This document shows positions 50,413 to 59,130 of a DNA stretch of 64,000 bases, piece after piece. The notes under the pieces were generated by a model. It was given only the letters and a program-made list of their open reading frames with translations, did not search any database and was not told the DNA's origin. Source of the stretch: Hymenobacter metallicola (lineage in GTDB: Bacteria > Bacteroidota > Bacteroidia > Cytophagales > Hymenobacteraceae); NCBI RefSeq assembly GCF_004745645.1, contig NZ_SRMB01000006.1, positions 171,996-235,995 of the forward strand. Direction: 5' to 3'. Positions within the stretch are counted from its first letter, which is position 1. Every line of letters starts with the position of its first letter. The translations under genes were made by a program, and so were the position numbers.

Positions 50413-52272
50413 ATGGAACATCAAAACGAATTCTTACCTCCAGCTTTGTCCAAACTGCTTGTGCAATTGGATAACGGTTGGCAGCCAGCCGATTTTTTGT
50501 TGCCTACTTTCCCCGTTATTAAGGTGAATCAGCGCCCTTGGCCCGGCCCAGTCCTTGGCATAGAGCAAGATGGAGAAAATCTGATTATTCACTTACAGGC
50601 GCACCGACAGGAATGGCAGAGCTTAAGTAATTTGCACGTCACAGCATATTCAGAAGGCGAGGGGAGGCTGGAGGCGCGGAATAGTAGCTTATCGATTGCT
50701 TACGGGGAGCCACTAACTGTCACGCTCACTTGTAAGCAGTGGTCTTATACACCACTCATAAGTCCAGTGCTATGGGTGGCTCCTTTGCAGCAGGTGACGG
50801 ACATAAATACTCCAGGCAACTTATTAACTAAACGCCGACAGGGTAGCGAAATTAGTAGATCTTCGATCACAGGCCTGCGTCTGGCATCTGAGCACTTAGC
50901 ATTCTACATTCTAAATACACAGCGCAAAGGCGGTAATAAGCAAGCCTTGATGGCTATCGAAAGCCTTGGGGATCGGCCGCTCACCAGCGAATCTGTCAGC
51001 TTAGAGCTACCTCTGCTACGGGTGGTATTATCCACACCTATACGCCCAGATGTATTCTACGGCTTGAATGCTGATGGACTGACAGTAGCAGCGTTGGCGG
51101 CTCCGCACGAGCAGGCTGCGCTGCCAGTCAACGATAGTAACTTATCCCCGGTACCTACTAGCTATTTCGATATTCAAAGCCGCACGACCTGGCTGGCACC
51201 GTTTTACCGTAAGCTGCACGAGGCCAATGCTGCTACCTCAGGAATTTCGCCAGTTTCGTTTTCGCTAAAGCGATATGGGCATTCCATCGCTCCATTAGAC
51301 GTTGATACGCAGTTTGAACTAGTAGCTGGAGCCGTCTGGATACTGACGAATCATCTAAGCGGAGTTAGTGAAGAAGTAAACTACTTCAGCTACTTGGAAA
51401 TACAAGAGCTGTCGAAAAGAGAGAAAGCTGTTAATCCTGTTCGGGCGCTGACTTGGTTAACCGAAACGTATGGTCCGGATGGCGAGGAGGTAGGTAAGGA
51501 GCTGCTGGCGGCTCTACAGGAGCTAATGTACGGAACGCTGGCCGATTACCGAGCCGCTGATGCCTCGCAGCACGTCGTGCTACAGCGCTATAACCGTGTC
51601 CAGCTCCTGCGACGAGCCTACGCAGTACTACTGGGGCAGGCTATAGGCTACCAAGGCAGGCTTAAGCTATTTGAGCCAATAGCTGAAGGGCCAGACAGGA
51701 TATGGAGCCGAGGTAAATCCGAGAATCGGCGGGTTGGATGGTTGCCAATGCCTGACGATAGCACAGAAGATACTGCAGAAGCTCATCAGGTGTTTATGGC
51801 AGAAGCTGATATCACTGGCTTATCCGTATGGCCGAATTTCGAGTTGCCAACGCTGCCGCCGGACGACTTAGTAAGAGCGTTTACAGTATTTGCTGAAGAA
51901 CTGCGTCAGCAAACTCAAGGGCGGGTATACGCACGCCTGCGCCGGCTACCGCAACGGGGAGAAAGCCCCGTGCAACTGAGCTTCCGATTGCTACTAAGCC
52001 GGGCACCTGCCACGCAGGTTGCATTGTTTACCATGCAGCTCTTGAAAAAAGGCTTCGAGGTGCGAGGCTGGAGCGACAAAGTAATCCGAGTGACCACTCC
52101 TAAAGGGTTGGATAAATTTCAGCAGCAATTACTGGACTCACGTGAGTTTAAATACGAGGTAGAGCGCTTGGTTCTTTCGAGAGTTGAAGCAGCAGTATAC
52201 AGGCAAGATACCTATAGATTTTATGTTGCACAGCCCTGTGCACAATCGCTACTCAGGACTCAGCAAATCTAA
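50413..52272 (+). CDS. Large protein of unknown function (619 residues)
   Basis: I do not recognise this protein. The first ~230 residues look beta-rich (DNLIIHLQAHRQEWQSLSN, LSIAYGEPLTVTLTCKQWSYT). The middle is helical (FELVAGAVWILTNHLSGV, VGKELLAALQELMYG). A helical stretch carries QRYNRVQLLRRAYAVLLGQAIGY, and the C-terminus has QVALFTMQLLKKGFEVRGWSDKVIRVT. There is no signal peptide, membrane helix or nucleotide-binding loop. Codon use fits the replicon. It overlaps the following small gene, and the Tn3 element lies just beyond, so a downstream partner may have been lost. Confidence 0.7.
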   Translation: MEHQNEFLPPALSKLLVQLDNGWQPADFLLPTFPVIKVNQRPWPGPVLGIEQDGENLIIHLQAHRQEWQSLSNLHVTAYSEGEGRLEARNSSLSIAYGEPLTVTLTCKQWSYTPLISPVLWVAPLQQVTDINTPGNLLTKRRQGSEISRSSITGLRLASEHLAFYILNTQRKGGNKQALMAIESLGDRPLTSESVSLELPLLRVVLSTPIRPDVFYGLNADGLTVAALAAPHEQAALPVNDSNLSPVPTSYFDIQSRTTWLAPFYRKLHEANAATSGISPVSFSLKRYGHSIAPLDVDTQFELVAGAVWILTNHLSGVSEEVNYFSYLEIQELSKREKAVNPVRALTWLTETYGPDGEEVGKELLAALQELMYGTLADYRAADASQHVVLQRYNRVQLLRRAYAVLLGQAIGYQGRLKLFEPIAEGPDRIWSRGKSENRRVGWLPMPDDSTEDTAEAHQVFMAEADITGLSVWPNFELPTLPPDDLVRAFTVFAEELRQQTQGRVYARLRRLPQRGESPVQLSFRLLLSRAPATQVALFTMQLLKKGFEVRGWSDKVIRVTTPKGLDKFQQQLLDSREFKYEVERLVLSRVEAAVYRQDTYRFYVAQPCAQSLLRTQQI

Positions 52273-52465
52273 AGTGCGTACGCGTGGGGAGTTGGTTGAG
52301 GAGCTATTTAGGCTGACTAAACAGTTGCTGACCAGCGTGAAATCAGCGCAAGCTCTGCGCACAGCTGGGGTAAGCGATTTAAACAACCACCAGATTCAAC
52401 TGATAGGAGAACGGCACCGCTTGAAGCAGGACAAGCTGCTGCGGGACTATACGGGGTTCCACTAG
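52223..52465 (+). pseudogene. Small helical protein truncated by the Tn3 element
   Basis: The frame (MLHSPVHNRYSGLSKSK; an earlier ATG at 52184 is possible) encodes RGELVEELFRLTKQLLTSVKSAQAL and QIQLIGERHRLKQDKLLRDYT and then enters the left inverted repeat, where it stops after GFH. The native C-terminus is therefore missing. It overlaps the 619-residue gene by 50 nt. The remaining part is helical and has no recognised motif. Confidence 0.6.
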
Positions 52466-52501
52466 AGTTGGAACGGAAACCAACGCTAAGGAAATTTGGC
52501 C
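52453..52501 (+). repeat. Left terminal inverted repeat of the Tn3 element
   Basis: It begins GGGGTTCCACTAGAGTTGGA. It differs from the right repeat at positions 17, 28 and 45. The ~290 bp to the HxlR gene hold no other feature that I can see. Confidence 0.93.
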
Positions 52502-52794
52502 ATCCTTATCACTTGGGCGTTAAGAGCAATTGTAGCAACTGGGGTAGTACTAGAGGTGTAATGGGAATTCCCACTAGAGAAATCGGAACGAACTAGCATC
52601 TCGCAAAACATCCGGCTCAGGTAGACCACCCCAAAGCCCCAGCCATGGTGACATCTATCTTTTAGGCACGCCCGAAAAGTATCCGGTCTACCTAGACTAC
52701 CGCACACACCACAGTAGCGTCCAGATGGCTGCTTTCTACGCACGCGCCAAAGACCGCCTTTGCGCAACGGGGTAGGCCTGCTGCCACTACTCCA

Positions 52795-53142
52795 TTACCC
52801 GTGCAAGTCGACGGTGGGGTCTTGCTCTACCAACTCTTCCACCCACTGCTTCAGATAGTCAATAAAGGGAATGAGCTTCCGGCCCGAGTCCGTGAGCGTG
52901 TACTCCACGCGGGGCGGCACTTCCAGGTACACCTGGCGGTGCACCAGTTTGTCCTGCTCCAGTTCGCGCAAGGTCTGGGTGAGCATTTTGGGCGTGATGC
53001 CGCTGATGGATTTCTTCAACTGACCGTAGCGCTGCAAGCCGCTCTCGTGAATGCACCACAGAATGCGGCCCTTGTATTTGCCTCCGATGCGCTGAAACGC
53101 GAAGTCGACACAGCACCCAGGAGTAGGTTTATCAGCAGCCAT
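52795..53142 (-). CDS. HxlR-family transcriptional regulator
   Basis: This 115-residue winged-helix regulator has the HxlR signature: FAFQRIGGKYKGRILWCIHE, RYGQLKKSISGITPKMLTQTLRELEQDKLVHRQVY and PPRVEYTLTDSGRKL. A cysteine pair CCVDF near the N-terminus (residues 10-11) may sense redox or electrophile stress, as known for YodB/HypR relatives. It is divergent from the quinone-reductase gene, with an inverted repeat between them, the usual regulator-target layout. Confidence 0.92.
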   Translation of the reverse strand: MAADKPTPGCCVDFAFQRIGGKYKGRILWCIHESGLQRYGQLKKSISGITPKMLTQTLRELEQDKLVHRQVYLEVPPRVEYTLTDSGRKLIPFIDYLKQWVEELVEQDPTVDLHG

Positions 53143-53172
53143 TGCAAATTATTTGATTTGAAAATCAGGAAG

Positions 53173-53241
53173 GTATCCTTTTAGTGCGTAGGATACTTAA
53201 AAGTGCATACTTGACGCAAAGATACTGCTCCTTCACCTTTG
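53173..53241 (+). promoter_or_regulatory. Divergent regulatory region with HxlR-type operator
   Basis: GTATCCT (53173-53179) and AGGATAC (53190-53196) form an inverted repeat with a 10-nt spacer, a likely HxlR site. A possible rightward promoter is TTG at 53210 and CACCTTTG at 53234-53241, with 21 nt between. Confidence 0.5.
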
Positions 53242-53271
53242 GGCCCTCAAGTAACCCCACTTTTTGTCCGC

Positions 53272-54237
53272 ATGAAAGCCATTGCCTTAACTGCCGTCGG
53301 CCCACCCGAAAACCTCGTGCTCGTCGACCTACCCGTTCCCCGCATCACCGCCGACCAGGTGCTGGTGCAGGTCAAAGCCGTCAGCGTCAACCCGGCCGAA
53401 GCCTTTGGCCGGCGCAACCAGGAGGCCCTGAACTTTCTATATAAGCTTCGCGGCGACGAGCCGCACGTCGTGCTCGGCTGGGACATCTCGGGCGTGGTCG
53501 TGGAAGTCGGCGCGGCCGTCACCACGCTGCGGCCCGGCGATGAGGTCTTCGGCATGGTCAATTACCTCCAGCACGCCCAGGGCTACGCCGAGTACGTGGC
53601 GGCTTCGCCCATCGATTTAGCGCTCAAACCCGCTACCATCAGCCACGCCGAGGCAGCCGGGGCCACCCTGGCCGCCCTCACGGCCTGGCAGTCGCTGGTG
53701 ACGGACGGCCAGCTGCAGGCGGGCGAGAAAATCGTCATTCTTGGGGCCTCGGGCGGCGTGGGCCACTACGCGGTGCAGATTGCCAAGCACTTGGGGGCCT
53801 ACGTCGTCGCCGTCGGCTCGCCCGACAACAAGGACTTCCTTTTGCAGCTGGGAGCGGATGAGTTCATTGACTATACGTCGCAGCGCTTCGAAGAACTGGT
53901 GACCGATGCCGACCTGGTGCACGACGCCGTGTGGAGCGACGCCGAACCCCGCCACATTGAGCGGTCGGTGCGGGCACTCAAGCCCGGCGGCCGGCTGATG
54001 AGCCTGGTGACGTATTTCGACGACGAGTTCCACGCCTTGCTAAAAACCAAGCACCTAACCGGCTATAAAGTATCCGTGCAGCCCAACGCAGCGGACCTGG
54101 CCCGCATTGCGGAGCTATTGGCCACCGGCGCGCTGAAAACGCACGTCTCGCACACCTTTCCGCTCGCCGAAATGCACCGGGCCCACGCCCTTATCCAAAC
54201 CAAAAACGCCGTCGGCAAAGTTATCGTCACCTTATAA
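53272..54237 (+). CDS. NADP-dependent quinone oxidoreductase (MDR family)
   Basis: This 321-residue protein has the GroES-like domain with DLPVPRITADQVLVQVKAVSVNPAE and the Rossmann site IVILGASGGVGHYAVQIAKHLG. It lacks zinc ligands and so fits the quinone/enone reductase branch. The start MKAIALTAVGPPENLVLVD at 53272 is the standard one for the family; a TTG at 53239 is less likely. It is controlled, by position, by the divergent HxlR regulator. The ABM gene follows 11 nt later. Confidence 0.92.
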   Translation: MKAIALTAVGPPENLVLVDLPVPRITADQVLVQVKAVSVNPAEAFGRRNQEALNFLYKLRGDEPHVVLGWDISGVVVEVGAAVTTLRPGDEVFGMVNYLQHAQGYAEYVAASPIDLALKPATISHAEAAGATLAALTAWQSLVTDGQLQAGEKIVILGASGGVGHYAVQIAKHLGAYVVAVGSPDNKDFLLQLGADEFIDYTSQRFEELVTDADLVHDAVWSDAEPRHIERSVRALKPGGRLMSLVTYFDDEFHALLKTKHLTGYKVSVQPNAADLARIAELLATGALKTHVSHTFPLAEMHRAHALIQTKNAVGKVIVTL

Positions 54238-54248
54238 TCTCTCAACTG

Positions 54249-54617
54249 ATGTCCTCCAACCATCATATCCTGCGCCTCACCGCCGTCCTGCGGGTGGCTC
54301 CCGCCGACCGCCCTTCCTTTGACCAGATGTACCGCGAGCTGCAGGCCGGGGCCGCGGCCGAGGGCGCCGACAAGGTGCTGGTGTACGAGCACTATTTCAA
54401 GGACGCGGCTTCCAACGAATGCTTGCTCCACGAGGTCTTCGCCGATGAGGCCGCCTTCACGGCGCATCTGGCGCTGCTGGCCCCCATTGCGGCCAAGTAC
54501 CCGCTCCCCCTGGAGCTCGTCAAGTACGAGCTGTGCGGCCAGGTGTCGGCCGAAACCCTGGCCATGCTCACCGCCGCCTACGGGGAGAAGTTCACCCACT
54601 ACGGCTTTCAGGTGTGA
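54249..54617 (+). CDS. ABM-domain protein
   Basis: This 122-residue cytoplasmic protein has one ABM-like domain: ILRLTAVLRVAPADRPSFDQM, DKVLVYEHYFKDAASNECLLHEVFADEAAFTAHLALL. It starts 11 nt after the quinone-reductase gene, so the two form an operon. Unlike the ABM proteins of the 16-26 kb cluster it has no signal peptide. A role in quinone handling is inferred. Confidence 0.78.
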   Translation: MSSNHHILRLTAVLRVAPADRPSFDQMYRELQAGAAAEGADKVLVYEHYFKDAASNECLLHEVFADEAAFTAHLALLAPIAAKYPLPLELVKYELCGQVSAETLAMLTAAYGEKFTHYGFQV

Positions 54618-54696
54618 ACAAGCCAGGCTGTTACCTGGAGCCTGCATGACCCGTTGACGTTTGACGGGAGGGGCATGCCGTAGTGCCTGGTTCGCC

Positions 54697-54757
54697 GTTT
54701 TGGAAACAAACAAACTCAACTTGGACACCTAACGGGCTAGGGCACCGGCTAGATTTG
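54697..54757 (+). promoter_or_regulatory. AraC-type operator and promoter of the transposon's AraC gene
   Basis: Half-sites TTGGA at 54700 and 54721 are 21 bp apart. The -7 box TAGATTTG lies at 54750-54757, 29 bp after the start of the second half-site. The same geometry is found upstream of the SDR gene at 55817. Confidence 0.65.
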
Positions 54758-54784
54758 GTGTTTTGTTTCTTACCTCTCAAACCG

Positions 54785-55699
54785 ATGAGCAAGCAGCCAC
54801 ATACGCACCGAATCGACTCCATCTCCGAGTTGCATCGCCTCATGGGGTTGCCCCGCCCAAAGCACCCGCTGATCAGTTTGGTCGACAACGAACAGCTGAA
54901 CGGCCACCAGCCCGACACCATCACGTCGATTTCATTGCAGTTCTATGGGCTGTCCTACAAAGAAGCCGTTGACGGCAAAATGGGGTACGGGCAAGGCTAC
55001 TACGATTTTGATGAGGGGGGCATGATATTCACCGGCCCGAATCAGATTATCGGAACGTACGAGCGTCACGCCAGCCACCGCGGTAAAACCATCTTCTTTC
55101 ACCCGGACCTGCTCTTCGGCCACCCCTTGGGTAAAAGCATTAGCCGGTACGGCTTTTTTGACTATCAGCTCTACGAGGCGCTGCATGTGTCGGAAAGCGA
55201 AAAAGCCATCCTGTTGGGGTTGTTCGCTAATATAGAAGCGGAACTCAGCACGTCGATTGACGAGATGAGCCAGGATGTGTTGGTGTCGTATCTGGAGGTA
55301 GTGCTCAGCTACAGCCAACGCTTCTACAAGCGGCAGTTCATCACCCGCAAGGCCGTCAACCACGAGTTGCTCACGAGGATGGAACAGCTGCTCAATACGT
55401 ATTTCAACCAGCAGCAGCCCCTGCAGCACGGGTTGCCGACGGTGGAGTATCTGGCGGGGCAACTCCACCTGTCGCCCCGGTACCTGAGCGACATGCTCCG
55501 TTCGCTGACCGGCCAGAATGCGCAGCAACACATCCATGAGAAGCTGATAGCCAAGGCGAAAGAATACTTAAGCACCACCACCTTATCGGTGGCGGAAATC
55601 GCCTATGAACTGGGCTTTGAGCGGCCTCAATCCTTCAACAAGCTGTTCAAAAAGAAACTCAATCTGTCCCCCCTGGAATTTCGGTCCTCGTTTAATTGA
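54785..55699 (+). CDS. AraC-family transcriptional regulator
   Basis: This 304-residue protein has an N-terminal sensing domain (ITSISLQFYGLSYKEAVDGKMG, IIGTYERHASHRGKTIFFHPDLL) and a C-terminal double helix-turn-helix: VEYLAGQLHLSPRYLSDMLRSLTGQ and SVAEIAYELGFERPQSFNKLFKKKLNLSPLEFR. The start MSKQPHTHRIDS at 54785 is chosen because the promoter box lies inside the longer frame. It probably regulates itself and the following SDR gene through matching 21-bp-spaced direct repeats. Confidence 0.9.
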   Translation: MSKQPHTHRIDSISELHRLMGLPRPKHPLISLVDNEQLNGHQPDTITSISLQFYGLSYKEAVDGKMGYGQGYYDFDEGGMIFTGPNQIIGTYERHASHRGKTIFFHPDLLFGHPLGKSISRYGFFDYQLYEALHVSESEKAILLGLFANIEAELSTSIDEMSQDVLVSYLEVVLSYSQRFYKRQFITRKAVNHELLTRMEQLLNTYFNQQQPLQHGLPTVEYLAGQLHLSPRYLSDMLRSLTGQNAQQHIHEKLIAKAKEYLSTTTLSVAEIAYELGFERPQSFNKLFKKKLNLSPLEFRSSFN

Positions 55700-55729
55700 G
55701 GTAGTTCGTGCCGGACCAGCCGGGTGGTC

Positions 55730-55790
55730 ATTTTGGACACACCCTAACTCATTTCGGACACATGGCCGCGGGTGCAAGGGCCTTCCTTTG
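55730..55790 (+). promoter_or_regulatory. AraC-type operator and promoter of the SDR gene
   Basis: Half-sites TTGGACAC (55733) and TCGGACAC (55754) are 21 bp apart. A -7-like box TTCCTTTG starts at 55783, again 29 bp after the second half-site. Flanking AACTCA is shared with the copy at 54697. Confidence 0.62.
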
Positions 55791-55816
55791 CAGCATAACC
55801 TTAACCCCCGACAGCG

Positions 55817-56749
55817 ATGAAAAACTGGACCGAAAATGAAATTCCCAATCAGGCGGAAAGAGTAGCCTTGATTACCGGCGCTAACTCCGGCATCGGCTTT
55901 GAAACGGCCCGGGCGTTGGCCCAAAAAGGGGCAACCATTATTATGGCGTGCCGGAGCACGGCCCGGGGCCAGGAAGCCCGGCAACAACTGCTGCAGCTTG
56001 TGCCCGGGGCAGAAGTAATGGTGATGGAACTCGACCTGTCCGATTTGGAGTCCGTGCGCCGCTTTGCCACCGCCTTTCAGCGGGCGTATGCCAAGCTGGA
56101 CCTGTTGATTAACAATGCCGGAGTGATGATTCCACCCTATACGCAAACCAAGCAAGGGCACGAACTACAGTTCGGCACCAATTACCTGGGCCACTTTGCC
56201 CTCACCGGCCTGCTGCTGCCCTTGATGCGCGAGGTGGAGAATTCCCGCATCGTGACGGTGTCCAGCCTGGCGGGCAATACGGCCACGATTGATTTCGATG
56301 ACCTGCACAGCACCGCCAAACCCTACAAAAAATGGGACGCCTATGGCCAAAGCAAACTGGCCGAGCTGGTCTTTTCGTTTGAGTTGGCCCGGCGGCTGGC
56401 CGCTTCGCCCGCTAAGACCATTGCCGTGAGTGCCCACCCGGGCGGGTCAAACACCAACCTGCAGCGCACCACGGGTTTCTTCCTCAAGCACGTCGTGTTT
56501 CCGTTGTTGTCGCACGCGCCAGATAAAGCGGCCTTGCCCTCTCTGCTGGCGGCGGTGGCCCCGATGGTAACCAACGGCACGTATTGGGGACCGTCCGGCT
56601 TCAATGAGTTGAAAGGAGCGCCCCATCTAGCCAAGGTGCCCGCTGCCGCCCAGGACGCGCTGATTGGCCAGCGCTTATGGCAGGTAGGCGAAGAGCTGAC
56701 CGGCGTTGCCTTCGACCTGCAGCCCGCCGAGCGTACCGTGGCGGCCTAG
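55817..56749 (+). CDS. Short-chain dehydrogenase/reductase (retinol dehydrogenase-like)
   Basis: This 310-residue SDR has VALITGANSGIGFETARALA, LLINNAGVM, and TVSSLAGN...WDAYGQSKLAELVF with the Ser-Tyr-Lys triad, followed by VSAHPGGSNTNLQRT. This is the WW-oxidoreductase/retinol-dehydrogenase-like type. It is related to the SDR at 59131. It lies right behind the AraC regulator, with a matching operator in front. Confidence 0.92.
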   Translation: MKNWTENEIPNQAERVALITGANSGIGFETARALAQKGATIIMACRSTARGQEARQQLLQLVPGAEVMVMELDLSDLESVRRFATAFQRAYAKLDLLINNAGVMIPPYTQTKQGHELQFGTNYLGHFALTGLLLPLMREVENSRIVTVSSLAGNTATIDFDDLHSTAKPYKKWDAYGQSKLAELVFSFELARRLAASPAKTIAVSAHPGGSNTNLQRTTGFFLKHVVFPLLSHAPDKAALPSLLAAVAPMVTNGTYWGPSGFNELKGAPHLAKVPAAAQDALIGQRLWQVGEELTGVAFDLQPAERTVAA

Positions 56750-56828
56750 CTTTTTGGCCCATGTCATAAGCCCCTTTGTCGTTTCCCAACAGACCGCTGC
56801 CGGTGCGCAGTGGCTACCCTCTGCGTGT

Positions 56829-57914
56829 ATGCCCACTTCCCGTACAATGTTGGCGGCTCGCAGTGCCCGGTTCTGGGCTGCCCGCCGGCACGCGCTGCAC
56901 ACCATTGGCCTTCTTGGCAGCGCGTTCGTCGGCATCCTGCTGGCGATGGCCCTGCTGCTGTGGGTGCCGACACGGGCCCTGCTCCCCCTGGCGGTGGTGG
57001 GCCTGCCCATCGGCTGGGCGCTGGGCGCGCTTGAGGTACTCGTGTTTCCCGCGCTGGTACAACGCCTGCCCTTGCGCCTGGCCACGGTGCTGCAAGGCGT
57101 GGGGCATGGCCTGCTGCTGCTGCTGCTCTACGGCAGCTTTCGCCTGATTGCGCGCCACGTAGGCGTGGCGCACCTGTGGACGGAACCGGCCAGCGCTGCT
57201 GCCGAACCGTGGCGGCAGCTCGTGCTGCTTCCCATCGTCTATGCCCTGGCGGTGTGGGTGACCACCCTGCTGCGGCAACTGTTGCAAGGCATGAGCAGCC
57301 GCCGCTTGCGGGAGCTGATTCGCGGCCGGTATCAGCAGCCGGCCACGGAAGCGCGCATTTTTCTCTTCGTCGACCTGAAGGACTCGACGCCCCTGGCGGA
57401 GCGTCTCGGCAACGACCGGTACAGCCACCTCATTAGCGACTTTTTCCGCGACGTGAGCCCGGCCATTGCGGCCACCCGCGGGGAAGTGTACCAGTACGTG
57501 GGCGATGAAGTGGTCATCAGCTGGCCCGCCGCGACAGGGCAGCACTACGCCAACTGCCTGCACTGCTTCTTTGAGATGCAGCGGGCAATTACGGCCCGGC
57601 ACGCGGCGTACCAAGCCGCCTATGGGGTGGTGCCCTCGTTCAAGGCCGGAGCGCACGGCGGCCTGGTCACGACCGTGCTGGTGGGCACGCAGCATCGGGA
57701 GGTGGTGTACCACGGCGACGTGCTCAACACCACGGCGCGCATTCAGGCCCAGTGCAACGCCCTGGGCAGCCGGTTTCTGATTTCGGCTGCCTTGCGCCAG
57801 CAACTGGGGGAGCAGCCCGAGTTTCAATTTATGGCCCTGGGCGGCCACGCCCTGCGCGGCAAAGCCGGCGCCACGGAGCTGTTCGATGTGCAACTCTACT
57901 TGCCCCTGCTGTAG
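56829..57914 (+). CDS. Membrane-bound class III adenylate/guanylate cyclase
   Basis: This 361-residue protein has about four membrane helices (IGLLGSAFVGILLAMALLLWV, LLPLAVVGLPIGWALGALEVLV, VLQGVGHGLLLLLLYGSF, LLPIVYALAVWVTTLL) and then a class III cyclase domain. Metal-binding aspartates are in FLFVDLKDST and YVGDEVVISW, and later conserved parts include AGAHGGLVTTVLVG and VVYHGDVLNTTARIQ. It would make cAMP or cGMP from ATP or GTP. An earlier ATG in frame (56706) would overlap the SDR gene. A nucleotide cyclase is unusual cargo for a Tn3 element. Confidence 0.88.
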   Translation: MPTSRTMLAARSARFWAARRHALHTIGLLGSAFVGILLAMALLLWVPTRALLPLAVVGLPIGWALGALEVLVFPALVQRLPLRLATVLQGVGHGLLLLLLYGSFRLIARHVGVAHLWTEPASAAAEPWRQLVLLPIVYALAVWVTTLLRQLLQGMSSRRLRELIRGRYQQPATEARIFLFVDLKDSTPLAERLGNDRYSHLISDFFRDVSPAIAATRGEVYQYVGDEVVISWPAATGQHYANCLHCFFEMQRAITARHAAYQAAYGVVPSFKAGAHGGLVTTVLVGTQHREVVYHGDVLNTTARIQAQCNALGSRFLISAALRQQLGEQPEFQFMALGGHALRGKAGATELFDVQLYLPLL

Positions 57915-58100
57915 GCGTTGGCTCCGCGCGTGCTTCCGAGGACGGAACTAGTCGCTGCCCGTACTGCCCACCGGTAGTGGCTTGGCACCCTAGCATCCTT
58001 GCAGTTCCTGTTTTCGATTATCAATATCCCCTGTTTTGACCACGGCCAGCCGCGCTGCGACCTAGCCATTTGTGGCATTCCATTTTTCACTTTACGCGAC

Positions 58101-58946
58101 ATGCATTCACCGACTAAACTACCGACCATTTTTATCACGGGCGCCGGCGCCGGGTTGGGCAAAGCCACCGCTAAATTGTTTTAACGCAACGGGTGGCGGG
58201 TCATCGCCACCATGCGCGAGCCAGCCACTGAAACCGAGTTGAATACCTTGCCTAATGTCGTTTTGCTGCCGTTGGACGTCACGGACCCGGCGCAAATCGT
58301 TGCCACTGCCGCCCAGGCAATGGCCTTGGGCACCATCGAGGTGGTCGTAAACAATGCCGCCATTCCCATGGCTGGCCCCATTGAGGGAACGGACGAAGCA
58401 GCCCTGCAGAAAATAATAGACACGAATCTGCTAGGTCCGATTCGGGTGACGCAGGCGTTTACGCCGCATTTCCGGGAAAACCGGCAGGGTACCTTTGTGA
58501 ACATCACCTCCGTGGCCGGTCTGGTTACGTTCCCCCTGGCCAGCCTCTACCACACGGTTAAATTCGGCTTGCAAGCCTTCAGCGAAGGGCTAAGCTATGA
58601 GTTGGCGCCCTTTGGCGTGCGGGTGAAGACCGTAGCACCGGGCTATATTCGTACGGATTTCGGGGCGAAGACGAGACCTACTACCCCCGCGCCCTACTAC
58701 GACCTGATGACGAGCTTTCAGGCCGTGGTAGACCGGATGATGGACCCCGCCACCACCGGCTCGACTCCGGACGAAGTGGCCGCGGTGGTGTACCAGGCTG
58801 TGACCGACGGCCAGGACCAAGTGCTCTACGTGGCCGGCAGCGACGCGCAAGGCATGTACGACCGGCGGCTGGCCGTGGGCACGGAAGCTTCGCGCCGGGA
58901 AATGGGAACCCTTTTCCTGGGAACACACTACGCTCCGGCCCACTGA
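58101..58946 (+). pseudogene. SDR gene interrupted by an in-frame TAA
   Basis: The frame opens at 58101 with HSPTKLPTIFITGAGAGLG, the cofactor-binding motif, and meets a TAA at 58182-58184. It continues in the same frame RNGWRVIATMREP, then NNAAIPMAGP and LYHTVKFGLQAF with the Tyr and Lys residues, to 58946. A downstream ATG at 58212 could start translation, but the product would lack the nucleotide-binding glycines. One nonsense change accounts for the damage, which is probably recent. Confidence 0.85.
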
Positions 58947-59130
58947 AAAAGGCTGCCGCCTCTCGCGTAAGCTCTTGACCGTCTCTTTCTCACTGAGCGA
59001 AGGTGGTCACCTACGGGTGCCATCCAGGCGTTCTTCAAATCCGGGCAACTACACGATTCACTATACTCGCGTTGCGTGGTACGCAGGCGTCATCAGCCGT
59101 TGCCTTTTCATTAAAGAAATACCTACCTCC

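Noticed and set aside
56814..57893. 359-codon open frame on the minus strand
   Set aside because: It is antisense to the adenylate cyclase gene and has His/Gln/Arg-rich composition typical of a shadow frame.
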